DNA of 64,000 bases from Candidatus Dormiibacterota bacterium (GTDB lineage Bacteria; Chloroflexota; Dormibacteria; Dormibacterales; Dormibacteraceae), in NCBI GenBank assembly GCA_024280995.1, contig JAMXLM010000037.1, positions 24,751 through 88,750 of the forward strand, in the 5' to 3' direction. This document shows, piece after piece, positions 7,885 to 15,120 of the stretch; within the stretch, counting starts at the first letter, position 1, and every line of letters starts with the position of its first letter. Under the pieces are notes generated by a model. That model searched no databases. It saw only the letters and a program-made list of their open reading frames with translations, and was not told where the DNA came from. A program made the position numbers and the translations under genes.

Positions 7885-8952
7885 ATGAGCAACCTACCCG
7901 AAAGCACGGCCAGAACGGCACGGGGACGACCCCCGCGCGAAGCGGTCCACGCACGACTCAACTTCATGGTCGACGAGCTGAGGACCCGACTCGGCGGGTT
8001 GCCGCCCCCTGACGCGGCGGAGGGCATCTGGACCGACATGTGGTACCAGGAGGCTCACAGCTCAACAGCCCTCGAGGGCAACACTCTCGTGCTGCGAGAG
8101 GTTGAAGCACTTCTCCGCGAAGGCAAGGCCGTAGGCAGCAAGGAGCTCAAAGACTATCTCGAGGTCAGCGGCTACGCGGCCGGCGCCAAATGGGTGTACA
8201 GCCAAGCGTTGAGCGCTGGCCCGTGGACGAGCGGCAAGTTGCTCACCATAACCGAGGTTCGACAAGTCCACCGACTGGTGATGACGCCCGTCTGGGACGT
8301 CGCGCCGCACCCAGACGCCTCCGAAGATGAAGCTCCGGGCAACTGGCGCCGCCATGACATCCGCGGCTTTAAACACGCAATGAAGCCGCCGGGCCATCCA
8401 GAGGTTCCGGCGCTGACGCGCGACTGGATTGATGGCATCGCGAACTTGCCTCGCGAATCGTCGCCAGTTGCTGAGGCGCTTGCTGCAAGACATGCCGCGT
8501 TCGAACGCATCCATCCGTTTATCGACGGCAATGGCCGCGTCGGTCGCTTGCTAATGAACCTCCTGCTGGTTCGGCTTGGGTATCCACCGGCCATCATCCA
8601 GAAGCGTCTTCGCGATCGGTACCTGGATGCTCTAAACCGCGCCGATCTTGGCGATCCCGGACCGCTGGGCGAAATCATCGCTCGGGCAGTACTCGACAAC
8701 CTCAGCCGCTTCGTACTGCCCGCCGTCGCAGGCCCTGCCAGGCTTGTTCCACTCGAATCGCTGGCCAGTAACGATCTGTCGGTGGTGGCTCTCCGGAACG
8801 CGGCACAACGCACGCGCCTGAAGGCGATTCGCGCGGAAGATGGTTCCTGGCGAAGCAGCCGACAGTGGGTCGACGAATACCGACGCGATCGCTATGCGAC
8901 CCTGCGCCTGCCACGCAAACGAGGTGCGTCCACGGTGAAGGAATCGAAGTGA
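7885..8952 (+). CDS. Fic family protein (AMPylation-type)
   Basis: 355 residues. The catalytic Fic motif HPFIDGNGR lies at residues 210-218. An inhibitory-helix type motif SSTALEGN with the regulatory glutamate E64 precedes it, placing the inhibitor at the N-terminus as in class II Fic proteins. Fic enzymes transfer AMP or a related group from a nucleotide to Ser/Thr/Tyr of a target protein. The C-terminal 70 residues could hold a winged helix, which would fit autoregulation at the palindromes upstream, but I cannot confirm it. It ends 18 bases before repeat copy f. Confidence 0.92.
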   Translation: MSNLPESTARTARGRPPREAVHARLNFMVDELRTRLGGLPPPDAAEGIWTDMWYQEAHSSTALEGNTLVLREVEALLREGKAVGSKELKDYLEVSGYAAGAKWVYSQALSAGPWTSGKLLTITEVRQVHRLVMTPVWDVAPHPDASEDEAPGNWRRHDIRGFKHAMKPPGHPEVPALTRDWIDGIANLPRESSPVAEALAARHAAFERIHPFIDGNGRVGRLLMNLLLVRLGYPPAIIQKRLRDRYLDALNRADLGDPGPLGEIIARAVLDNLSRFVLPAVAGPARLVPLESLASNDLSVVALRNAAQRTRLKAIRAEDGSWRSSRQWVDEYRRDRYATLRLPRKRGASTVKESK

Positions 8953-8969
8953 GGGCTCGCGGCGCTGTG

Positions 8970-9066
8970 GGTTCGGGTTATGGAAAGCCGGTCGAATTGG
9001 CGTGGGCGGTAGCTTCCGTAACGCGAACCAATTGAGCGTTGCGGGGCGACGGATCAGCCTCTGTGG
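8970..9066. repeat. Array repeat copy f (complete palindromic form)
   Basis: The only copy with both arms: GGTTCGGGTTATGGAAA on the left, core GTGGGC, and CTTCCGTAACGCGAACC on the right. It could fold into a stem of about 17 bp with a loop of about 25 nt. The extension GGATCAGCCTCTGTGG follows, shared with copy b. It lies between fic and the membrane-protein gene. Confidence 0.85.
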
Positions 9067-9109
9067 ATCACGCCATCGGCTGCGTACCGGTTCCTCAGCA
9101 CGCCTGGCA

Positions 9110-9736
9110 TCAAGCTCGCTGACGGACGGCCACGAGCAGCCAAACGCCCATGACGATTCCCCAGAGTAGGAGTGGGAAGAAGGTGAAGAAGGCCAGCGAC
9201 GTGATCCCGAGGATCCCGATGACCAGCGTGGGCCAGCGGAGCCAAGCCGGCAGCGGCGGCAGATTGGCGATGGCAACCAATATCAGTGCGAAGCCGAGAA
9301 GCGTGGCGGCTGACTCGAATAGAACCTCGGTGCCGCTGATCCCGATCGCATAGGTGATGTTCGGCGGGATATTGAGGTTGGTGCCTGCCTCATTGTTGCC
9401 GACGGGCTGGGATACGAAGATGCCCCAGCTCACCGCAAAGCAAATGGCGGCACCGAGTATGAGGCCCCAGATCACTCGAGGCCAGATCGAGCCGGAGTCC
9501 TCCGACTCGGCTTGTCGACCGAGGTAGGCGCCCAGGCAAACGAGACCTGCGGCGCCGAGCAGGCCGCCGAGGGCCGTCACGAGGGCGAGCACGATGTGCC
9601 CTGACGAAATGTAGGCGGCGGAGTCGGCGGCGGCGTAGTTCCCGCCCATGGGGCCACCAACGAAAAGGGCTATGAACGTGAGTACGCCAAAGGCGATTGA
9701 GCCGATGCCGGCGGCGATAGTGGCCGATCGCTTCAT
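9110..9736 (-). CDS. Hypothetical multi-pass membrane protein
   Basis: 208 residues with about six hydrophobic segments, starting right after a KRS N-terminus (about residues 5-28, 47-70, 87-110, 132-158, 163-182 and 185-203). A DUF4386-like architecture is possible, but no diagnostic motif is visible. It lies alone between repeat copies f and g. Confidence 0.65.
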   Translation of the reverse strand: MKRSATIAAGIGSIAFGVLTFIALFVGGPMGGNYAAADSAAYISSGHIVLALVTALGGLLGAAGLVCLGAYLGRQAESEDSGSIWPRVIWGLILGAAICFAVSWGIFVSQPVGNNEAGTNLNIPPNITYAIGISGTEVLFESAATLLGFALILVAIANLPPLPAWLRWPTLVIGILGITSLAFFTFFPLLLWGIVMGVWLLVAVRQRA

Positions 9737-9836
9737 GCGCCAAGTCTATTTATCCGGCGGGGCCGCGCCACATTGACTCGAGCTAGTGGACCTCAGTTCC
9801 TGTAAAGGCCACCGGCCCCGCCGGCCGCCAGTCGAT

Positions 9837-9976
9837 GGTTGGCGTTACGCAAAGCCGGTCAAATTGAAGTGGGCGGCGGTGGACTCGAACCACCTGCCTC
9901 CGCGGTAACTAGCCCTGAGCGCTGTGCGTCAAGAGTGGGAACCCCGAGCGTAAGGCGGGGTGTTATCAGGCTTGGA
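9837..9976. repeat. Array repeat copy g (long form with tRNA-Ile fragment)
   Basis: A degenerate left arm, then GTGGGC, a 35-bp tRNA-Ile 3' fragment (9870-9904, one mismatch), 57 bp of unlike sequence, and an end module ending in GGCGGGGTGTTATCAGG. In the intact tRNA, GTTATCAG follows the fragment directly, so the copy looks like tRNA sequence split by about 57 bp. Confidence 0.85.
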
Positions 9977-9985
9977 ACGGGACCA

Positions 9986-10531
9986 TCAGTCCGAGTCGGA
10001 AAACGCGAGGTGACGACCGCACCTAACACAGCGGAAGAGGTAGGCAGTCGGAGAGTGGTCCCGGCTGAGGCTGTAGAGATACGACCGCGTCTGCTCATAT
10101 GACCAGCCGGACTGGTCGTTTTCGTGGAACAACATTTCCCACGCATCCGGATGCGCGCCGGCGGCTGATCCGTCGACCGGCCCGAGAAAGGCCGCAGCGT
10201 CGGCGCAGTGATATAACCAGTGGTCTTGCTGCCACGAGCTGAATCCGGGCGTTCGTTGTGACACTTCCAGGCGGACAGCTTTCGGGACGTCAGCTGGTAC
10301 GCCCCACCCAATATCAGTGAACTCGGCGTCAAACTTCTCCGCGGCGGTCCCATCGGCGATGCACCAAGGGCAAATCGCATGGTGTAGCTCTTCGGTCGAG
10401 TAAACGGGCCCTGTGTAGATGAACCCTCTTACTTGGCCGCAAGCCCGGCACTGAGCATCAGAGGGCTTTATCGAACCCGTAGCGACGGGATCTGGGTGGT
10501 ACTTAAAGATTGGAAGGCTAAAGGCAGACAT
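9986..10531 (-). CDS. CbrC family protein (UPF0167)
   Basis: 181 residues. The start MSAFSLPIFKYHPDPVATGS matches the family's conserved beginning. This decides for the ATG at 10531 over an earlier in-frame start inside repeat copy h. Cysteine pairs at C28/C31 and C54/C57, and a C-terminal CVRC, suggest zinc binding. In E. coli, cbrC belongs to the CreBC regulon and is linked to colicin E2 tolerance; the molecular function is unknown. It lies between repeat copies g and h. Confidence 0.9.
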   Translation of the reverse strand: MSAFSLPIFKYHPDPVATGSIKPSDAQCRACGQVRGFIYTGPVYSTEELHHAICPWCIADGTAAEKFDAEFTDIGWGVPADVPKAVRLEVSQRTPGFSSWQQDHWLYHCADAAAFLGPVDGSAAGAHPDAWEMLFHENDQSGWSYEQTRSYLYSLSRDHSPTAYLFRCVRCGRHLAFSDSD

Positions 10532-10565
10532 CGCCGCAACGATATCTGTCCTCGCAGGTTGTGTG

Positions 10566-10605
10566 GTGGGCTGTACCTTCCGTAACGCGAACCGGATGAC
10601 GGTCG
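10566..10605. repeat. Array repeat copy h (core plus right arm)
   Basis: GTGGGC followed by CTTCCGTAACGCGAACC and GGATGACGGTCGCCGG. It lies just upstream of the cbrC-like gene and is absent from that protein's homologous start. Confidence 0.75.
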
Positions 10606-10648
10606 CCGGCAAAGTCATTGCTATTCCGACCTGCGGCAGGGGCGTGAA

Positions 10649-11161
10649 TTAGCGGCGGCCCGTACCGTTGTGGCCGTCGCCGTAGGCCTGGCGCCATGCC
10701 TTCAAAGCAGCTATCAACTGTGCGGTTGGCACTACTGTGTTGTTGGGAAGGTTTCGGTCGGCTGCCGACACAGCGCGGGCAAGGCCAGTCAACGCCTGGC
10801 TAAGCAGCCCGCTGGGCGCATGGCCGGAGACAAAATCGAAATTCACCCAGCCGGTCAGTGCGTAGAACGGACCGGGCCTAAATCGGTCGACATCGTCCCA
10901 GCGATACGTCACGCCTCCCACGGGCCCAGACCATGTAAAGCCGTCCGGCGTCAAGAGCCAAGGGCGCGACGATCGGAGGTTTACAGCCGCCAACGCGGTG
11001 AACACACCACAACAGGCCGCGAAGATGCCAGTGGCGGCGTCATGGGCGGCTAGAGCCGCGTAACCGCTGCCAACGAAACCTGCCCCGAACAGGATGATCC
11101 CGGTGATCCACAAGATCCTTCGACGCATGACCGGAATCTCAAGCCTGTCCGAGATGGCCAA
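10649..11161 (-). CDS. STM3941-like membrane protein
   Basis: 170 residues. Two N-terminal hydrophobic segments (about residues 15-35 and 42-60) are followed by a beta-rich part with 'LTPDGFTW' and 'TYRWDDVDRF', the pattern of STM3941/PH-like membrane-associated proteins. The function is unknown. It is bounded by repeat copy h downstream and copy i upstream. An internal ATG 11 codons in (11128) is a possible alternative start. Confidence 0.65.
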   Translation of the reverse strand: MAISDRLEIPVMRRRILWITGIILFGAGFVGSGYAALAAHDAATGIFAACCGVFTALAAVNLRSSRPWLLTPDGFTWSGPVGGVTYRWDDVDRFRPGPFYALTGWVNFDFVSGHAPSGLLSQALTGLARAVSAADRNLPNNTVVPTAQLIAALKAWRQAYGDGHNGTGRR

Positions 11162-11277
11162 GTCGAAAGCTGGGCTCGAGGCGATGGCACGCCAGTGTAG
11201 AGAAAGGCTTTCAGCGCGGCAGCCGACGGCTGCTGCAGCGCTGATCGGTGAAACGGCAAGTGCGGTTTGGCGCCTTC

Positions 11278-11414
11278 GGTTCGCGTTATGGAAAGCCTGC
11301 CGAATTGGAGTGGGCCGTGGTGGACTCGAACCACCTGCCTCCGCGTTGTCGCGGCGTGAACGGCGTGGCGTCGAATTCTTGATCGCGAGCGACGTGGCGG
11401 GGCGTTATCAGCAG
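11278..11414. repeat. Array repeat copy i (long form with tRNA-Ile fragment)
   Basis: Left arm GGTTCGCGTTATGGAAA (11278-11294), CCGAATTGG, a tRNA-Ile 3' fragment (11311-11345, one mismatch), 58 bp of unlike sequence, then GGCGGGGCGTTATCAGCAG. It occupies most of the 340-bp gap between the STM3941-like gene and the methyltransferase gene; the rest of that gap shows nothing recognisable. Confidence 0.85.
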
Positions 11415-11500
11415 TGACTTTCGACTGAGCCGCGCAGGCGCTACTGTCGCCACGATGAGTCCCGACCTCGAGGTGAGAGTCACCTAGCATCTAGAGATCG

Positions 11501-12298
11501 ATGGCGACCGTCGGTGGTGACTCAAGAAGGAAAGACGACGCGGCCGCCGCCACGAACGTAAGCGTGCTGATGGCGGACCAGATCGCCTACTACCGAGCCC
11601 GGGCCCCAGAGTACGACCAGTGGTGGGCGCGGGAGGGTCCATCTGATTTCGGTCCTGAGTTCAACGCGGCCTGGGCTAGCGAGATCGATGCCGTGGGGGC
11701 GGTTCTCAGCGCCTTCAATCCAACCGGTGAGGTCTTGGAGCTGGCGGCAGGCACCGGAGGACTGACCGTTGAGCTAGCACGATGGGCAAAAGCGATCACG
11801 GCAGTGGACGCATCTCCCGAGGCGTTGGAGATCAACAGGGCCAAGCTGTCTCAGGCCGGGATTCCGGTCGAATACGTGACCGCAGATCTCTTCGCGTGGG
11901 AGCCGTCGCGGCGCTACGACGTCGTCTTTTTCTCGTTCTGGCTCTCACATGTCCCAGTCGAGCGATTCGACGCCTTCTGGGCATTCGTGGCTCGGTCTCT
12001 CCGGCCCGACGGACGCTTCTTCTTTGTCGACAGTGCCGGCCCCGAATGGAGTCGCTTCTCTGGAGCGAGCGAGGCCGACTCGGAGTCGACTGTCCGGCGC
12101 GTACGAACACCCACGGATGTTGCGGCGGATGTTGCGCTCCGAGAGGTCGCGGACGGGCGTCAGTTCCACATCGTGAAGCGTTTCTGGACGCCCGATGCAC
12201 TCCGAGGAGAGTTGGAAGCGCGGGGTTGGGAGGCGACCGTAGCCGAAACCGCATGGGCCTTCATCTACGGTCATGGTCGGCGTTCGGACCACCTATAG
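11501..12298 (+). CDS. Class I SAM-dependent methyltransferase
   Basis: 265 residues from the first ATG; an ATG at 11570 (MADQIAYYRARAPEYDQWW) is an equally good start and begins at the conserved part. Motif I is VLELAAGTGGLT, with the acidic ribose ligand in ITAVDASPEAL and post-I residues in DVVFFSFWLSHVP. The substrate is unknown. It is the last gene of the repeat-bounded region, between copy i and the intact tRNA-Ile. Confidence 0.88.
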   Translation: MATVGGDSRRKDDAAAATNVSVLMADQIAYYRARAPEYDQWWAREGPSDFGPEFNAAWASEIDAVGAVLSAFNPTGEVLELAAGTGGLTVELARWAKAITAVDASPEALEINRAKLSQAGIPVEYVTADLFAWEPSRRYDVVFFSFWLSHVPVERFDAFWAFVARSLRPDGRFFFVDSAGPEWSRFSGASEADSESTVRRVRTPTDVAADVALREVADGRQFHIVKRFWTPDALRGELEARGWEATVAETAWAFIYGHGRRSDHL

Positions 12299-12345
12299 GT
12301 TCCGGCAATGTCGCCCCGAAGCCGGATCGGCTCCGCGGCGATTCA

Positions 12346-12421
12346 TGGTGGGCCGCGGTGGACTCGAACCACCTGCCTCCGCGTTATCAGCACGGCGCTC
12401 TGCCAGTTGAGCTAGCGGCCC
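12346..12421 (-). tRNA. tRNA-Ile (GAU)
   Basis: Complete cloverleaf on the minus strand: acceptor GGGCCGC/GCGGCCC, D stem GCTC/GAGC, anticodon stem CCGTG/CGCGG with loop CTGATAA (anticodon GAT), T arm GGTGG-TTCGAGT-CCACC, discriminator A and an encoded CCA. Its 3' end points towards the repeat-bounded region. The 35 bp at 12349-12383 are the parent of the fragments in repeat copies d, g and i. Confidence 0.97.
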
Positions 12422-12492
12422 AGAGCCAGAAGAACCAGCGCCCAGACCAGAGGGAGTCTAGCTGGGACGCCTGATTCTACGAATCCAGTTGT

Positions 12493-12858
12493 CTACGTGA
12501 CATTCGGCCGGTAGACCACGCGGGCCGTGTCCGCCGGCCCCGCGACGGCGTAGGCCGCCATGCCAATGACGCCCAGGCCGATCAGCTGGAGAATCGCCAC
12601 GATCGCGACCCAGTCCCAGGACCGGAGCTGAACCAGCTTGATCAACGCCGCGATCCACATCACGAACATGACCAGGGCCGCCAACCCCATTGCGACATAG
12701 CCAGCCTTCGCGGTCGCCGGGATTGAGTTCAATGTCGCACCGGAACCACGCAGCGCCACCACCACGCGCACGAACGCGACCAGCCATACGACCCACGCGC
12801 CGATGTACCACCCGGTCGTCGTCCGCTTGCTCAACACGCCCGCTCGAGTCTCCCTCAA
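12493..12858 (-). CDS. Hypothetical small membrane protein
   Basis: 121 residues with a short basic N-terminus and three hydrophobic segments (about residues 16-36, 53-77 and 83-106). I recognise no family motif. It lies between the two tRNA genes on the same strand and is the first gene after the repeat-bounded region. Confidence 0.55.
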   Translation of the reverse strand: MRETRAGVLSKRTTTGWYIGAWVVWLVAFVRVVVALRGSGATLNSIPATAKAGYVAMGLAALVMFVMWIAALIKLVQLRSWDWVAIVAILQLIGLGVIGMAAYAVAGPADTARVVYRPNVT

Positions 12859-12921
12859 TGAAAACGGGGCGAGCGGAGTGCCTACTCGGGACGGCGGGAG
12901 TGCGATGACCGCCGGGGAAAG

Positions 12922-12999
12922 TGGCAGGGGCGGAAGGATTCGAACCCTCGGCCCTCGGTTTTGGAGACCGATGCTCTGACCAGACTGAGCTACGCCCCT
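12922..12999 (-). tRNA. tRNA-Trp (CCA)
   Basis: Complete cloverleaf on the minus strand: acceptor AGGGGCG/CGCCCCT, D stem GCTC/GAGC, anticodon stem TCGGT/ACCGA with loop CTCCAAA (anticodon CCA), T loop TTCGAAT, discriminator G and an encoded 3' CCA. Confidence 0.97.
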
Positions 13000-13055
13000 A
13001 TAGCGCCTACGGCATTCTACCCAACACCCTACAAGCCCCCGGCTAGCATCGACGC

Positions 13056-13679
13056 GTGGCCGTCTTCCTCGCGAACGTGGGGGTCAACGCATCGCATCCC
13101 GTCCATTCGCCGCTCTCCGAAGACCTCACGTTCGAGCTGTTTCCGATCCCGGAAGCCATTCCGTGGCGTCCCCCGATGGTGCGAGGCTGGAACGGCAACG
13201 CCGTCCACCTCGATCCGGACTTCGTCTCCATTCCAGCGACGTATGGCGACAACTGCCGGCGTGCCGGCCGCGCCTTCAGCCTGCGTCACGCGCAGCCCGG
13301 AGACCTGATCGTCTTTCTCGCTCGCCTGCAGCCTGCCGCGGGGACGCCGGGCTTCTATCTCGTCGGCAAGCTCGAGATCGACGACGTGCTCGTCGACGTG
13401 ACGAGCGATCCCGGTCCGGGCTGGTGGGACGCCAACGCGCACGTCCGCCGCGCCCGAGCGACTCAGCGCTGGGACAGCTTTTGGGTCTTCAGAGGCGCGC
13501 CTTGGTCGAGCCTGCTGACCACGGCCGTGCCGTTCACCAGGACCGAGACCGAAATGGTCTTCAGCGACACGCGATGGCCACGCCATCGCACCGAGCTTCA
13601 GACGATCGGCTCGTACACGCGCGCGGTGCGGCGAGTCGAAGGCCGCGGAGAGGAATGGCTGCGGAACTCCCTGCGCTGA
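13056..13679 (+). CDS. Nmad3-like protein (nucleotide-modification-associated domain)
   Basis: 207 residues from a GTG start. The beginning AVFLANVGVNASHPVHSPL and then FELFPIPE resembles Nmad3 proteins, which typically open with a short strand, 'G..GPLF.DG.FEF.PIPD'. Nmad domains were named for linkage to hypermodified-DNA enzymes in phages and bacteria; the activity is unknown. The stop overlaps the next gene by 25 bp, so the two are likely translated together. The assignment comes from a remembered pattern and is moderate. Confidence 0.55.
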   Translation: MAVFLANVGVNASHPVHSPLSEDLTFELFPIPEAIPWRPPMVRGWNGNAVHLDPDFVSIPATYGDNCRRAGRAFSLRHAQPGDLIVFLARLQPAAGTPGFYLVGKLEIDDVLVDVTSDPGPGWWDANAHVRRARATQRWDSFWVFRGAPWSSLLTTAVPFTRTETEMVFSDTRWPRHRTELQTIGSYTRAVRRVEGRGEEWLRNSLR

Positions 13680-14368
13680 TCGTCGGCGACGTCCACGGCG
13701 ACATCGAGCGGCTCTTCGCCGCGCTCAAGCCGTACCCGGCCCAGGACTGGAGGACGATTTTTCTAGGCGACCTGGTCGACTTCGGGGCATTCGGCGTCGG
13801 CTGCCTTCGTGTCGCGCGAGATCGCAAGAATTCGGAGGTCCTTCTCGGCAATCACGAGGTCGCCATGCTCGGCGCTCTGGCTGACCCCTCACGCGTCGGC
13901 TTCTGGGTCGGCATCGGCGGCCAGCTGCACGACCTCGATGAGCTCCGAAAGGATGAGTCGTTGCAGGCGTGGATGAGGGAGCGGCCGATGCTGCTGAAGC
14001 TCGACGACGGGACACTGGTCCAGCACTGCGGCAATGACGACTACCGAATGCTCATCGGCGACGACAGGTCGGACCCCGTGAGCGAGATCAACGACAACGG
14101 CCGCCTGGTCCTCGAAGCCGGCGACACCCACCTCCTGTGGAATGTCATGAGCGGCAAGGGGATCTTCGCCGCCCAGCCCGAGCGCCTCGATCGCTGGCTC
14201 GAGCTCACCGGCTCACGGCGAGTCGTCTTCGGGCACACTCCACACCATGAGTCGAAGCCTGCGCACTATCACGGCGGCAAGGCGATCAATTTCGACGGCG
14301 GTCTTTCCCGCGCCCATTACCGTCGCGCTCAGCCACTGAGTGCGAGCGTCGGCCCGCTTCCTCCCTAG
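13655..14368 (+). CDS. Metallophosphoesterase (calcineurin-like)
   Basis: 237 residues. The metal-binding motifs come in the usual order: GDVHGD (about residues 11-16), GDLVDFG (about 35), GNHE (about 60) and GHTPHH near the C-terminus, the pattern of serine/threonine-phosphatase or Ap4A-hydrolase-like enzymes. The ATG at 13655 follows GGAGAGG, a good ribosome-binding site, and lies inside the end of the Nmad3-like gene. Convergent with the next gene, whose stop overlaps by 4 bp. Confidence 0.9.
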   Translation: MAAELPALIVGDVHGDIERLFAALKPYPAQDWRTIFLGDLVDFGAFGVGCLRVARDRKNSEVLLGNHEVAMLGALADPSRVGFWVGIGGQLHDLDELRKDESLQAWMRERPMLLKLDDGTLVQHCGNDDYRMLIGDDRSDPVSEINDNGRLVLEAGDTHLLWNVMSGKGIFAAQPERLDRWLELTGSRRVVFGHTPHHESKPAHYHGGKAINFDGGLSRAHYRRAQPLSASVGPLPP

Positions 14369-15120
14369 GCCACCGCCGGCCTGCAGTCCTTGCACGGCCG
14401 GTAACCCTTCGCGCGCGCTTCCGCCTCATCGTGAAAGAAGACGAAGTTCTCCTCACGCGCGTGCCGGCCGTGATAGCAGGTGGGAAAGCAGAAGATCTTC
14501 GTGCTCTTGATGCCCTCGTAGCGAAATCCCGATTGCGCGAGCTTCTGCAGGCGCGCCAGCTGCACGCCCTCCAGGTTGAGGATCTGCTTCTTCGCCTCCG
14601 GCCCACCCCCGCCGTAGTTGCCGATCACGCCGTCGGATCGAACCACTCGGTGGCAAGGGATGAAATAGGGGATGGGGTTGTTCGCCAGTGCGGTGCCGAC
14701 CGCCCGCACCGCCGCGGGATGCCCGATCTCGCGCGCGATCCACCCGTATGGTCTGACCTCGCCCCGGCGGATCTCCAGGGTCTTGCGCAAGACCGCCTGC
14801 GAAAACGGCGTCAGCCCGCGCAGGTCGAACTGCAGCCGGCGCTTGCCGGCGAGCTGGTCCTCGATCTTCGCCGCCAGGTCGGCGGGCGGATCGACCCGCA
14901 CCAGCTGCCGCCCGACATCGCGACCGAACCACTCCTCGAATTGCAGCGCGGACGGAGCGCGCATCGCCGCCGAGACACCGAGCCGGTTCCACGCCACGTA
15001 GACGGGGCCGAGCACCGTGTCGAAAAGCGCGTACGAATCGGTGACGCCCGCCGACGCCAGCACGCGCTCGGCAAAGCCCACCGGCGCCTTCACCGCGCCG
15101 AGCTGCCGCAAATCAATCAT
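14365..15120 (-). CDS. O6-methylguanine-DNA methyltransferase with C-terminal Ada zinc domain
   Basis: 251 residues. The methyltransferase domain carries the acceptor IPCHRV (C156) after an HTH-like DNA-binding segment. The last 50 residues are an Ada-type zinc site with four cysteines (C211, C215, C243, C246; IFCFPTC ... YRPCKDC), which in E. coli Ada repairs methylphosphotriesters. The order is reversed from Ada, where the zinc domain is N-terminal, and there is no AraC HTH. The ATG overlaps the stop of the upstream ECF sigma gene (ATGATTGA), indicating translational coupling. Confidence 0.88.
   Translation of the reverse strand: MIDLRQLGAVKAPVGFAERVLASAGVTDSYALFDTVLGPVYVAWNRLGVSAAMRAPSALQFEEWFGRDVGRQLVRVDPPADLAAKIEDQLAGKRRLQFDLRGLTPFSQAVLRKTLEIRRGEVRPYGWIAREIGHPAAVRAVGTALANNPIPYFIPCHRVVRSDGVIGNYGGGGPEAKKQILNLEGVQLARLQKLAQSGFRYEGIKSTKIFCFPTCYHGRHAREENFVFFHDEAEARAKGYRPCKDCRPAVA

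Noticed and set aside
1383..11414. Classic integron attC sites
   Set aside because: Arms and GTTA/TAAC signals recall attC, and the array layout fits, but in the full copy (f) the order is GTTA first and TAAC second, opposite to attC; genes face both ways; GTTRRRY cores are not matched; no intI is in the window. I keep the array but not the integron label.
11311..11414. Intron-containing second tRNA-Ile
   Set aside because: Only the 3' half is present and no D arm or acceptor 5' strand follows, so it cannot form a tRNA.
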